A DNA stretch of 64,000 bases from Emmonsiellopsis sp. PD_33 (GCA_032988165.1 JANTQF010000055.1:62001-126000), one strand, 5' to 3'; positions 25,475-37,365 are shown, counted from the stretch's first letter. Program-made: numbers and translations. Notes: generated by a model from the letters alone, not told the origin.

Positions 25475-26321
25475 CTAATTCAGAGCAGGTTTTGGGTGAA
25501 CAGGCACCCCACCCGGCCCCGAGGGTTGAAGCCGTACCATCGCTGAAAACTCACTGTCGTACGTGTTGGGGAGGGCGTTGCAGAGGAGCTCCGCGTACTG
25601 CGGCATCTGCTTCTTCGATGGCAGGTCCAAGCGCATCCGGACAACTTCCCAGTATTCTGGAAACCACCCCAATGATGTGGCCGCCCTCGTCAACCATGAC
25701 ATTTCTGGGACTCAGGTCGCCATGGGCGAAATGGATGGCATGGTTATCACCAGGGAACTGAATGACATTACTATCACCAGGGCGCTGATCAGCACCCTTG
25801 GCCTGGAAGTCGTTGAATCCGTTCTCGGTGTCGAAGGGCCCGTCCTAGAGTGAATCGTACCAGCCAATTCTGACAGCGGTACCATTCATCGCCTCGATTC
25901 GTTTGCCTGGTAACTCTTGAAGTTGATTGAGATATCCGACAAATTGGCTACAGGTGGAAACTCGCTGGTCATGGGTTAACTTCTTCCAGGCTTTGTCAAG
26001 TGGTTCGCCGGGTATGTACTCCATCACGAAGTCAGTGGCGTTCTTCTTGCTGCTAGACTTGGTTGTGTATATTTTTGGCACGGGGATTGTTGTGTTTTCC
26101 GCAATGAATTGCATGGTGGCTGGTTCTTGGGCGTTCTCATGTCCCTTCTTTAGGACTCGGTTCTCATCCAGACGGATGATATGGCAGGTGCCGAGTATAG
26201 AATTGCTAATGTCCTGGCCGTAGCCAGCTAACAATCCAGTCAGTTTGCGACATCATAGGGAGGGCACTAGACACTAGAGAATAAAAGGTGGAGATGTACC
26301 TTTGGGAGTGAAGGGGTCCAT
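25475..26321 (-). pseudogene. Broken APH-family (aminoglycoside/choline kinase-like) phosphotransferase
   Basis: Exon 1 is 26321..26300 (MDPFTPK) and exon 2 starts at 26227 after a 72-nt GT-AG intron. The reading frame shows the N-lobe (HIIRLDENRVLKKGHENA, with the nucleotide-binding Lys), a hinge MEYIPGEPLDKAW and the catalytic loop HGDLSPRN (near 25,690-25,715), all normal for fungal APH kinases. Two lesions are present. An in-frame TAG at 25845-25847 follows GWYDSL, yet the frame continues with GPFDTENGFNDF. At about 25,665-25,676, just after GGHI, the expected metal-binding I-D-W-E segment is absent and the frame shifts; the next frame carries GWFPEYWEVVRMRLDLPS, the usual following block. 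The stop is not a plausible intron, since only 15 nt lie between GT and AG. Without the IDWE segment the enzyme would be inactive even if read through. Confidence 0.8.
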
Positions 26322-28585
26322 TATCGAGTGCCCCAAGTGTCGAGTGTGCCATGGAAGACGAGGCCGAGGGGAGAATACCGATTTTAATATGCGCTGGTTG
26401 GCCTGGATTTCACCAGGGCAAGGAGAGGCTGTTCTTCCACATGACAACCCAACCGTCAGGGGTTGAACCACACCTTCAAGGATCATGGCATTCTCTTTCA
26501 ATCGGATCTCAAGGTCTCCAATCACGCTGGTGCCTGCCAATGAGCACGAGTTAACTGGTTAACTGGTTAAGCTAACTATGTGGGAGTTGTGATGTCTTGA
26601 AAGAAACCCCCCCCCCCCCATCCTTTGCTTCAAGATCTGACAGGACCGCAGGGGGTGGGATCGAGCCTATGCCATGATCATTGGATAGCGCTGATTGCTG
26701 AAATCAGACATGGAAAAGTGATCATTTCACTAGTTAGTTGGTGTTTCCAATCGCCTTTCATGCTAGGCCTGCTGATATTTAGCATATCCAGCTCGGATTT
26801 GTTTAGCAGCAGTCATGCCCAGGTCATATTCTCCTTGGACGTTTCAACATGTCCAACAGCAACTTCAATGAACACAAATGCAATCCCTGAGGAGTTCTGT
26901 TTCAACGATGGGATATTTGGGTCAAGGAGGCATTCCAACTCCTATTATCCCTGCGATGCTTCGAACAGATAAAGGGGGAATCCTTCAGGAGTCAGGTCCA
27001 GGCCATATTCTCCTTGCATGTTTCAACATATCCAACAACAACCGCAATGAATACAAATGAAGTCCCTTAAAACTTCCGTTTCGCTGCCGGGAAATGCTCA
27101 TTTTGGGCCAAATAGGCATTACTATCAGCAGTAACTAGAACAGGAGAAATAGTCAGGGGTAGTATGTGTAGAGCGTTGCGTAATCTCCTACCCCCTTGAA
27201 TCGGGCTCGTTGACGGACATGCAGGTTTAAAGAACACAAAAAGGGATAGAGATAGACTAAGTAGACAGATGAATAGCCAGACATATCCTGACAGGTATCA
27301 GCGGGTATCAGGGCTCATTTCATTATTATTTCCACCACCTCACCGTTCATTCCTTTCTTCCTTCCCCCCGCCCTTTACTCCCTTCCCAGCCCCGTAGGCA
27401 AAACCGGAGAAAACTAAGAGACAGAAAACGGGACGCTCGAATTGGAGCAAACAAAAAAATGCATATCACAAAGAAATATATATATATATAAACCCAAAAG
27501 GGGAAGATATCCGGAGCAGGAAGCGAAAGAGTGATAGGGGATGGGAGGAAGGGAAATACATGGATATGTAGGATGAGTAACAACAGTACACACACACGAA
27601 AAAATAAAATAAAACACAGGCAAAATTCTTCACACATGCATATATCTAACCAACCACCCATCCGAGATCCCATCCCCCATCCAACTAATTATTCATAAAC
27701 CCCTATCCAGGAACAGCAAGGAGAGTCGCTGGTGCTAGTTGACCAAAGGAAAGAAACAAGAGAGAAAAGAAGAGAAAAGAAACTCCTTCAGGCCGTTATA
27801 TCCATTCCATTCCATTCCATCCCATTCATTCACCCCCCCCCCCCTCTTTCCTCACTATTAAGAAAGACGAAAAAGAAGAAAAGGAAGCAGAAAACCCAGC
27901 GAAAGCAAGCAAGCAACCCGCCACCCACCCCGCCGCCTCATTACGTAGTTCGCCATCGTGTCGAGGATATCAGATTAGAAAGGAAAAACGGTGAGGGAAA
28001 ATATGGAACTGACATAATCGTCTGGTATATAATGGGAAAGAGGGGGGAATGGGGGGCAAATGATAGATAATAAAGGTAAAAAAAGAATAAATAAGCAAAG
28101 GGAACGCCAGCCATGCGCCAATCCAGATTCACAAGGGGTTCCATTCTCTCCGTATCGGACCGGATTGGAATGGCTTCCTTTTGTTGTATTTCTCGGCCAC
28201 ATAATATATCAAATAGGGGAGTTCATGTACACCTAAATGAGGCCACACGAAGGCACGTCCTATTTCTGCTTTGCGGCATAATGTGATACCACCTGGTATT
28301 TATTTCTTCGGGTATGTATGTTGTTGATTCGTACTTGTTTATATGCATGATAGGTCAAAATTCCGTTACATATGCAATTCGAAAAGTCGCCGTTTTGCGC
28401 CTGGATGGAGGGAAGATTCTTTGTGCAAGGTTCCGATAGGGGTGCGAAAGTAAAATGGGATTTTGAAACAGGTCCGTTTGGTCATGATCGTGGCATGGGC
28501 GGCGCCGGTATTCCTTTGTTCTTCCTTACTACCCTGTTGAGAACCGGTATGCCGGATATACCCAGCCCGGCTCGGATAATCAAGA
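26322..28585. other. Gene-poor interval with simple repeats
   Basis: No gene was recognised. It contains a C13 run (26607-26619), an imperfect 179-bp direct duplication (26812-27140, listed separately), a TA microsatellite (about 27478-27490), a CCATT pentamer run followed by C12 (about 27800-27844) and purine-rich stretches. The right part should include the 3' UTR of kei1. Confidence 0.5.
26812..27140. repeat. Imperfect 179-bp direct duplication
   Basis: Copy A (26812-26990) begins gtcatgcccaggtcatattc; copy B (26991 to about 27140) begins gtcaggtccaggccatattc. They then run parallel through ctcctt, gtttcaacat and aatgaa blocks and still match at the ggcatt block. Identity is clearly above background over about 130 bp but with many substitutions, so the event is old. 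No conserved reading frame was seen. Confidence 0.7.
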
Positions 28586-29808
28586 TCATCTTCCCTCGTT
28601 GAGATCATACATCTTCACAGATTGGCCCTTTTGGGACGAGCTCCGGCTATGGTTATGCTGCTGTTGCAAAGCAGCCTGCACTACAGTCGGCGGGGGTGGG
28701 GGTGGCCCAGTTCCTGATCGACGACGTCTTTCACGCTCAGTCGGTCCACCTTCCGAGGAAGAAGTATTTCCTGAACCCAGCGGGTCGCCGTTCTTTCGGA
28801 ATTTCCGATTCATGCCGCTCATCCAACTAAAGTCATCTTCTCCCTCGAGCCAATAGCTACGACCCACAGAAACCATTATCCTGCCAAGCTTCCCCTGCCA
28901 TCCCTGTCCCTCTGGCGAGCGAATGTTAAACGGATTGGGATCGACGTCGAAATTGCTTAGCATGGAGGAGTTGCGGCTGTGAGTTGGGAGGGAGCGGCGG
29001 CGGTTGATTGAAGTTTTGGCGTGGAAGGAGTATTGCCTCAGACACTGTCGCGCAAATGCGAGCATCACAAGCACAAAGTACACCCGGATGGTCCATAGGG
29101 TGCAGATGATGGCGATACTCTGGAAGCTTTCTGGCTGTAGAACCCCGTTTCCGACGCTCGGGGTGCCCGTCGTATCTCCATCAGCGGCTCCAGCAGGGAC
29201 AGCCGCTGGCTGTGCGCTGGCGACCGAATCGTGCCCACCTTTGCCGCTATCCACGCGTACAGAGGACACATTATATTTCGGATTTGTAAAGCCAGCCGTA
29301 TCGCCCATTGTCGAACTGCCAGGTCCAGACGTTGGTGCGGAATGGTGATGCTGGGATATCACGAGGAACCACGTAACGGCAAAGGCAGCGGTATATGCCG
29401 CGTTGATGACGCTGTCAATAAGATAGAACCAGGCCAGCGCAAGACATTGTAGCGGCGATTGTAACCGGATATGCGGCGCCAAGAATGCGGTCAAGCCAAG
29501 GGCGAGGAGGGAGTAGATGTACATGGACAGCTGGAAGGGAGAGAGGTGGAAACCGGTCAAGAGAGCAAGCAAGCCATACAGACCGCTGACTTTGTTTAGG
29601 AGGAGGGAGAGGGTGATGAGTGAAGCGCCTGTCTGTAGGCTCATCACGTAGAGAAATGACTAGAATTCGACAACAACTGAGGTCAGCAACAGGCGACGCC
29701 AAACAATTCGCCTCGTTCTCCATTCCGAGAAAATAGATCCTCCTAGTCCAACAAAAAGGAGCATACCTGAGGCCGCGGGAAGCGGAGGAATCGTAACGAG
29801 AAGCCCAT
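28586..29808 (-). CDS. kei1: Kei1, regulatory subunit of inositolphosphorylceramide synthase
   Basis: Golgi membrane protein needed for activity and localisation of the Aur1 IPC synthase in fungal sphingolipid synthesis. Exon 1 is 29808..29767 (MGFSLRFLRFPRPQ) and exon 2 is 29659..28586, with a 107-nt GT-AG intron (29660..29766), giving 371 residues. The N-terminal family signature is clear: SFLYVMSLQTGASLITLSLLLNK (given here in overlapping parts SFLYVMSLQTG and LITLSLLLNK), then GLYGLLALLTGFHLSPFQLS. Four hydrophobic segments are seen: about residues 17-40, 45-70, 78-105 and one near 195-215 (IAIICTLWTIRVYFVLVML). The tail is cytosolic-like, basic and Ser/Pro-rich with a run of seven prolines, and longer than in yeast Kei1. 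The order and spacing of the helices match the family. Confidence 0.9.
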
Positions 29809-30860
29809 TTTGCTGGTTGTGTGAACGCAGCGGGCAGGCTCTTGTCCAGGCGCAAAATCGCAGGCTGGAGGACGGACGGACTGTAGCGGTCTCTTTGCCA
29901 GAGGAGATAACGAGGATGAAGCAATAACAGCGGCGTGGTGTTAGCTAAGAAGTATGGCACTCCGCTTCGTCGTGCTGGCGGAGGATGTTTTTGCAGCAGG
30001 TTGGTTGCAGCTGAGAAGTTGAAGTTGAAGTTGAAGTTGTCTCCGCCTGGATCCGCCGTGGTGGGTGTGGCTGGCGGTAGAGCGCCAAGCCTCGGCCCGC
30101 CGATCAGAAGCCGGGACACGCCCGGCAGCCCCTGAGAAATATATTCAAGACAACGCCGGGATGCCGATTTATTTGCTGGTTGTTGTGTGTTTGTTGCAGA
30201 TTCGACCCTTGTACACTTGTGATTCCTTTATTCTTCGTGCCAGTCGCTACACAGTTGGAGGTTGTGGCTAGTTCGGTGATTCCTCGGCTATTAATAGCTC
30301 TTCCTTGACGTTTGCGGACATGAGAACAAAGCACACATTTCTGCGACATGGCCTTGCAGGGCTCAAACAATCCAATCTATCATCTCCATCCAGTATTAAA
30401 AATATGTAGTTTCACATAAATCGCGCAGCTCAAAGCCGCTGGCATCTTCCCCCCACCCAGACGCCTCTCAAACAGCCCCTCTCGCTGCTTCGCTCAGTCC
30501 GTCGACGGGCTGCATGGAAAGATAGGTGGTATACTGTACACAAAACGCCCATGTATGGAACTTGCTAGAGTGCAGATAGGAAGAGCGTAACATTAAACAT
30601 GAGAACGGGCTGTAAATCATAACGGAAATGCTAATGCAGGAGACGGGGCAGACGACAAGGACGGGAAACAGTCAGAAAACCAAAACAACGAAAATTAGCT
30701 GTCGTAATGCGGGGATAACTTTGTCTACTATGCCGGCGGAGACGAAGGGGGACGGTATACAACAAGAGGAAGCAAAGGACGGAAAATGGATCGCGGGAGC
30801 ATAGGCAAATAAGCACAACAGAACTGAACGGTGTGGATATCCTTAATCTCGAAGCATTGC
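29809..30860. other. Intergenic between kei1 start and ypt6 3' end
   Basis: No gene was recognised. A short repeat gttgaa/gttgaag occurs near 30,012-30,036. The right part should include the ypt6 3' UTR and the left part the kei1 promoter. Confidence 0.5.
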
Positions 30861-31812
30861 TTAGCACGCACATCCGTCGTTGCTCACTGGCTGCGTAGGG
30901 TTGATATTAACGTCGATCACTAGAAACACCAGAGTCAGTATATCCTTTTTGTAGGTAATATAATAATATAATGGTAATGGGCCACATACTCTGGTTGGCA
31001 CCCCTTCCAGCCTCATCATCCATGCCGGGCAGCGCCTGTGCTATCCTTCGGAACAGCTGCTTGACATTATGTCCTAGTTTCGCGCTGGTCTCGATAAACA
31101 TGAGGCCGTTCTTCTTCGCTTCCTCCTCGCCTTGGGCCGTCGTCACCTCTCGTTTATCATTCAAATCCGTCTTGTTTCCGACCAGCACAATAATGACGTC
31201 GTTGCCTCGTTCTCCACGCACATCATCCACCCACTTCCGGGTATTCTGGAATGACTTGGCGTTTGAGATGTCGTAGACGACTACCGCTACGCTCGAGTCG
31301 CGGATGTAAGAGGGGATAAGAGACCGGAAGCGCTCTTGGCCGGCTGTGTCCCAGAGCTGGAGGCGAACGGTTCTGTCTTCAAGGTACATTGTCTAGCGAA
31401 GTAAATAGATCCATTAGTACCCCATAATGACCATATGTAGTGATTGCGCATAGGCTGCGCCATGCGTATGCAGTGGCGGCCGGCAAGGGAGACATACTTT
31501 CGATAGGAAGTCAATGCCGATAGTGGCTTGGTACATGTTGTCGAAGGAGTCGTACATAAATCTGGTGATAAGGGATGTCTTTCCGACTGTATCATGGGTG
31601 AAATAACCGGCGTCAGTCAATTGCAGGCGTATGGGGGATGATCTCCAAAGTATAGCCACCTACCGCTCTGTTCCCCGAGGAAGACCAACCTAACAAACAG
31701 TCAGCGTGGGTTCTCAAAAGTTGGGGGAAGTAGAAATATTTTAGAGTCGCAGCACATACTTGAACTTCTTCAAGGGGTTCGAATACGTCCTAGCTGCCGA
31801 TTGCGAGGCCAT
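30861..31812 (-). CDS. ypt6: Rab6-type small GTPase Ypt6
   Basis: Rab GTPase acting in retrograde traffic to and within the Golgi. Five exons: 31812..31760, 31689..31664 (26 nt), 31586..31498, 31392..30990 and 30919..30861; introns are 31690..31759, 31587..31663, 31393..31497 and 30920..30989, all GT-AG. The protein is 209 residues. All G motifs are intact: GEQSVGKT (residues 23-30), the switch I effector region YQATIGIDFLSK typical of Rab6, WDTAGQE, NKTD and ETSAK. The C-terminus is CAC, a Rab double-cysteine geranylgeranylation signal. The gene is divergent from vma16 with 477 bp between the start codons. Confidence 0.95.
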
Positions 31813-32289
31813 GGTGAGGGTGTGTATGGAGTCTGGATAATCCGGGGTTGGGGAGTAGCAAGGCAGATGTATTTAATGCCCGAGGAAACGGGATGGGATA
31901 TTGAGCCTGGGAGAAGGGGAACGGTCGTAAAGTCGTGGTAGCTGCAAGAGAGAAGAAGAAAACGGGCGAGGCAGTGCCTTTTGTTGCAGCAGGATATCCA
32001 AGTCCACGCCCGCAGAGTTGGTGGAGGTTCCCCCTCGATGTTCGCCGGCGTCCCTTGTTGGTCCGGCGGCAACTGGCGCGCGGCTGTGTTTTAGCGCCCA
32101 TGCCGTCGCCCAGCCTAAGCGCCCCTCGACCTCCGCCCAAACTACGTCGTCGTCCATCACGGCATCATCCAGTTTACCACTTCGCTGCTGCGGGTGTCAG
32201 CACGCTTCTTCACACTCGCCCCGCGCTCTTCCTTCTACCAAATACTATACGAGCTGCTGTGTCTCTCTCCTCTACAGCGTGAGGCGACC
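31813..32289. promoter_or_regulatory. Shared divergent promoter region of ypt6 and vma16
   Basis: The 477 bp separating the two start codons are the only upstream space for both genes. The segment is GC-rich in its middle (about 32,030-32,130) and T/C-rich close to the vma16 start. I could not assign specific factor sites. Confidence 0.55.
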
Positions 32290-33136
32290 ATGGGTCTCAG
32301 TTACCCTGTAGGCGGTGCTACCGCCGCGCTCGCAGTTGTCGGTGCTTGTGAGTATATTCAAGGAGGCCGCATTCTTATTCTTATACTAATATCTCCTTTA
32401 GATATGCTCTTCAATGGCGAGGGCGAAGCTTTCAACGTACGAGTCGATTCCATCCCATCCGCCCGATCCACTTCCGCTGATAACAAGTAAACAGGTTGGC
32501 CAATTTCTCGAAACAGTATCTCCATATACGTGGGCAAATTTAGGGATCGGTCTATGTATCGGCCTATCAGTCGTCGGAGCCGCATGGTAAGCTCTCCACG
32601 TCCTCGCGATATACGCGTTTCACGGCACTTTCCGGTTTCTAAGCCTCTCGCTTTATTGATAGGGGAATATTCGTCACCGGCTCGTCCATAGTAGGCGGTG
32701 CAGTCAAGGCACCCAGGATACGGACGAAAAACTTGATCTCAATCATCTTCTGCGAAGTTGTTGCCATCTATGGCGTCATCATGTCCATTGTTTTCTCGTC
32801 CAAGATCTTCTATATACCCGCCGATGACCTGTATTCCGGGAGCAACCTGTATACTGGTTATGCGCTATTCTGGGGAGGATTAACCGTGGGAGTGTGCAAT
32901 CTTGTTTGCGGTATTGCTGTGGGTATCAACGGGAGCAGTGCTGCGTTGGCGGATGCGGCGGATTCGAGCCTGTTAGTACACCTGTTTCATTTCACCTCTG
33001 TGTGCGTTGTCCTTGCTAAATATACTACTATAGATTCGTCAAAATTCTCGTCATTGAGATTTTCAGTTCTGTCCTCGGTCTCTTTGGCCTAATCGTCGGT
33101 CTACTCGTGTCTGGAAAGGCAAACGATTTCGCATAA
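32290..33136 (+). CDS. vma16: V-type ATPase proteolipid subunit c'' (Vma16)
   Basis: Membrane-rotor proteolipid of the vacuolar proton pump. Five exons: 32290..32347, 32402..32436, 32495..32586, 32663..32971 and 33034..33136; introns are 54, 58, 76 and 62 nt, all GT-AG. The protein is 198 residues and almost entirely hydrophobic helices: an N-terminal one (GGATAALAVVGAYMLF), GIGLCIGLSVVGAAWGIFVTG, NLISIIFCEVVAIYGVIMSI with the buried proton-carrying Glu, ALFWGGLTVGVCNLVCGIAVG, and the last IEIFSSVLGLFGLIVGLLVSG. The Gly-rich SIVGGAVKAPRIRTKNL loop is characteristic of c and c'' subunits. The five-helix order and the N-terminal extension identify c'' over c (Vma3). Confidence 0.94.
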
Positions 33137-34483
33137 ATGGCCTGACGCTTATTTTATTGGATAACCGGATAATGGACGCCCATTAGCGGGCTAACTTACG
33201 TATCAGCATCTTATCACGGAGATGACTGGACGTTTCCTTGATTTCGAACGAACGAAAGAGTGACTGGGGTGCTTGGATTACATCACGGAACGATACACCA
33301 CGGAACGATGGATGGCGTCGCTCCTCAATTAGGACCATGGCGGCAGCGTTAGGATGGATGGATGCAGGGAAGCAGACAGGAAGGCAAATGGGAGCCTTAC
33401 TGTTGGCTATATGTGTATAGTATCTGCAGCTTGTTTTGCATGAACGTCTTTTTATTTTACGTTTTTCCCTCTTATAACTAAACTTGGGAATATATATATC
33501 ATTTGGGAGAACCGATAGCATCCATCATAGAGATTACATCCTGCCGAAATTTGCTTATATTGTCCCATTGTGGAGAGAACCGCACCTGCAACGGGTGCTG
33601 GACCTTTCAGTTTCTTCAGGCTAGCGAGATGGGAGTGAAGATGGCAAAAGGGAGACGAGGAAGAAGAATATTATTATTACAATCGATTGAGGAATTACCA
33701 AAAGCATCAAAGGTTCCCGGAAACCCCCCCCCCCCCCCCCCCATGCTCCTCATTCCCGAAGTCATTTCCCCAATCGAGCATGGCAATTCGCGACAAATTG
33801 CTGGAATAACAATGCCATACTGCCTGAAATTTACTACTTGCCAACATCGTCCGTGGGATGAAGTCAGATCCTGATCGTTACGTAAGACTCAGTTCCTGGC
33901 CTCCTGCTGTCCGTTCCCCTGCTATCATCTCTAGTAGTATCTGGCAACCCTACTACGAACGGATTTCCCGCTGCTGGCTAGTAGGTTCTATCTTTCGGAG
34001 GCAGGGCAGAGTGGAAGATTGCAGCTGTATCAACCAGTCCGTCACAGACATTTTAAGCCTGGATGAAATGTTAAAGGACTTGAAAATCAATATAGGCCCC
34101 TATTAGTAGTCGTCAACATTGTTCTCGTGGCAGAACAACTTTAAGTGAACATCTATTCACACACATAGGGCATTATAGGCCACAGCTAGGATACCCCAGC
34201 ACATTCTTTTAACATCAAGAGTTGCACAGGACGACGTTAGACAAGAGATACCTGTATGTGAATTTAATAGAAATCGAGGTTGGACATGGAGGGGCTAGCC
34301 ACAGGCTCGGCAGAGTTGCCGCGCGGGGCGGACCCGGCCGATTGCCGTTTTCGGCGACATCTCAACCTCCCGACACCGAGATATCGAACCTCACCTCTAA
34401 ACCTCGCCTCTATCTCCTCTTCCCTAACCCCGAAAGATTTCAAATAACACACATCCCAAGGATTAACTGATTCCTCACCCTCG
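33137..34483. other. Intergenic upstream of cnxE
   Basis: No gene was recognised. The most notable feature is a C19 homopolymer at 33724-33742, the longest in the window. An open frame crosses it but has no conserved features. The 300 bp before cnxE should hold its promoter; I saw no convincing NirA site. Confidence 0.5.
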
Positions 34484-36891
34484 ATGACCGACTCTAAATT
34501 AAAAGCTGCCATCTTGGTCGTCTCTGACACGGCCTCTCGGGATCCCGCAACAGACAAGGCGGCCGCCGCGCTCTCGGAGACATTTGCTGCCGATGGAGGG
34601 GACCGCTGGAGTGAACCCATCACGATAATTGTACCGGATGATGTTTTACAGGTTCAGCGGCAGATTTGCTCCTGGACGGATGCGGAGGATTATTTCAATC
34701 TCGTCATAACAACGGGTGGGACGGGGTTTGCTGTCAAGGATAATACTCCTGAGGTTGGTTGATTATAGATCCTGTTGTTGTGAGAGAAATAAAAATCAGA
34801 TATTGTTCTATTATTGGGCTATATTTTTGTTTATTTCCCTAATAACTCGATGCTTAAGTTTCTACGTCAAAACTAACAATTGTCCTAGGCTGTATCTCCC
34901 CTCATCCATCGACATGCCCCTGGACTCGTGTAGGTTTTGAGCAACCGCTTATCCGGAATATGCGCTGATGATGTTAATCGTTTTATAGACATGGCATGCT
35001 TGCCGCCTCTCTGACTGTTACTCCTTGTATGCCACCTACGTTTTGTTTTATTCCCGCACGAATGAATAGATACTAATATATGTCCCTAGTTGCCATGATG
35101 TCAAGACCAGTAGCAGGTGTGCGGAACAAATCACTTATCATAACCCTGCCCGGCTCCCCAAAGGGAGCAAAAGAGAACCTCCAAGCAGTTATCAAACTGC
35201 TCCCACATGCTTGTATCCAGGCTGCAGGAGCTGACTCGCGGTCCATCCATTCTGGTGGCGTAAAGAAGCTGGAGAAAGAAGCTGGGGTCGCCCCAGCGTC
35301 TGCTGGCTCCGCTGAGAATAAACAGCATCACCACCATCATCATCACGATCACCATGGCCATGGACACGGTCATGGTCATGGCCACACTATTCCAAAACCA
35401 CATACATCGGCCGCTGACCGGCCACAGTCAAATGACCCCAACGCAGGACCCACCAGGCGCTACCGGGAATCTCCCTATCCAATGCTTTCAGTAGACGAAG
35501 CTTTAAAGATAATTTCTGAGCGCACACCAGAACCAATTGTCGTTGAGGTTCCCGTGGATATATCCCTTGTGGGGTCTGTGATCGCGGAGGATGTTTACGC
35601 TGCTGAGGCGGTCCCGGCGTATCGAGCAAGTATAGTAGATGGGTATGCTGTCATAGCTTCACCTCCATCTGCTGATAGTCCAGGAAGCACAAAAGGCCAT
35701 TTCCCCGTCGCATCCGTCTCTCATGCACAAGCAAGCTCCATGCCACCTCCATTGAAACCAGGTGAAATTGCTCGAATCACAACCGGTGCACCCCTCCCGG
35801 ATAATGCCAACGCAGTCGTAATGGTGGAAGACACGGTCCTCATATCGACCACTCCCGACGGTAAGGAGGAGGCTGTGGTAGAAATTTTAACAGGGGATGT
35901 CAAACCAGGAGAAAACGTCCGCGAAGCCGGCAGTGACGTTACCCTAGGGTCTAAAATACTTCAAAAGGGCGACCTAATCACCGCCGTAGGGGGCGAAATC
36001 GGCCTCCTTGCATCAACCGGCACCCAAACCGTAAAGGTATACAAGAAACCCCGCGTCGGCGTGCTCAGCACTGGTGACGAACTCGTCAATCACGACGACC
36101 CCACCTCCCTCCATGGCGGCCAAATCCGCGACTCAAACCGTCCTTCCCTACTCTCCTGCCTGACAGCCTGGGGCTTCCCCGCCGTCGACCTCGGCATCGC
36201 CAAAGACACACCAGCAGGACATTTAGAGCAATCTCTCCGCGACGCCCTCCGCGGCAGCCCCTCCACACCGGGAGTCGACATAATCATAACAACCGGCGGA
36301 GTATCCATGGGCGAACTCGACCTGCTCAAACCCACCATCGAGCGCCAACTAGGCGGCACCATCCACTTCGGCCGCGTCTCCATGAAACCAGGAAAACCAA
36401 CCACCTTCGCAACCGTCCCCTTCAAACCCGCCGTCTCCTCCACAAACCCAACCGCGCAACCAGAGCGCGAGACAAAACTCATCTTCTCCCTCCCGGGCAA
36501 CCCAGCCTCCGCGCTCGTAACTCTAAACCTCTTCGTCCTCCCCTCCCTCTACAAATCGACAGGGCTAGGCGTCAGCCAACTTCCTCAGCATCAGCCGGCA
36601 AATCATCTCGGCCTGCCTCTCATAACGACGACGCTAACACATTCGATCCCGCTCGATCCCAAGCGGACGGAATATCATAGAGCGGTGGTAAGCGCGTCGA
36701 GGGCTGATGGAAGGCTTCTAGCGACGAGTACGGGGTTAGGAGGACCCGGTGCGGGTGTTGGACAGAGGAGTTCGCGCGTGGGCAGTTTGGCGGGTGCGAA
36801 TGCGTTGTTGGTTCTTGAGCCGGGTAAGGGGGTTGTGGAGAAGGGGAAGCTGGTGAAGGCGCTGTTGATGGGGGGTGTTGTTTCAGAGTGA
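34484..36891 (+). CDS. cnxE: Molybdenum cofactor synthesis protein CnxE (MogA-MoeA fusion)
   Basis: Performs the last two steps of Moco synthesis: adenylylation of molybdopterin (G/MogA domain) and molybdate insertion (E/MoeA domain). It supports nitrate reductase and other molybdoenzymes. Exons are 34484..34753, 34889..34929, 34989..35026 and 35090..36891; the protein is 716 residues. The G domain (about 1-165) shows AAILVVSDTASRD and ITTGGTGF; later LPGSPKGAKENLQAV closes it. The E domain (about 245-700) shows SIVDGYAV near 298, GEIARITTGAPLP, GVLSTGDEL, GGVSMGELD near 519, and SLPGNPASALV. The order G then E is that of gephyrin and fungal CnxE, opposite to plant Cnx1. The linker at about residues 195-216 is extremely His-rich, with seven consecutive His followed by alternating His-Gly. 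The frame is clean. Confidence 0.95.
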
Positions 36892-37365
36892 TGTATGTGG
36901 TGGGAGAAATATGGGGAATTGATTGGGGGATGGATGAGTAAATAGCATGCTGCATATTTCCGGGTTTGGGATTTGGACGTTTTAGGTCTTTTGGTAGTAT
37001 TAGTGGTGGTGTGAGACCAAAATGAAGAACTTCTTCCCTAAGCTAAGAAGTTATGTATATCGGCTTCTAAAAAGGGGGGATAGTTTGGGTGGTTATTTAC
37101 TCTAACTGATCTAAAATAAAATGCACAAAAGATAAGGGGTTTCTTATATCGACTCTCAAGGGTGAATAAACGAATCCAGCCAATCCAAACACCCAGAACT
37201 CATTTAACAGAAAAAGCAAACACCCTGCTGAGCAGGAGTAAACAAAAAGATACTAGAAAGCACCCTGAAAAACACCATCTAATACCCCCCAAAAAACACA
37301 CAGATATATATATATATCTCCCCGAAACATCTCGCATCTACCTCTCATAACAAAAGCCAAATTAT
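36892..37365. other. Convergent intergenic between cnxE and the DDHD gene
   Basis: The 474 bp separate two convergent stop codons and should contain both 3' UTRs. It is A-rich toward the right with a TA run at about 37302-37316. No gene was seen. Confidence 0.6.

Noticed and set aside
25840..25862. A micro-intron removing the TAG of the APH kinase
   Set aside because: Only 15 nt separate the possible GT and AG, and the second lesion would remain.
33503..33874. Plus-strand open frame crossing the C19 run
   Set aside because: It depends on the homopolymer for a poly-Pro stretch and has no conserved features.
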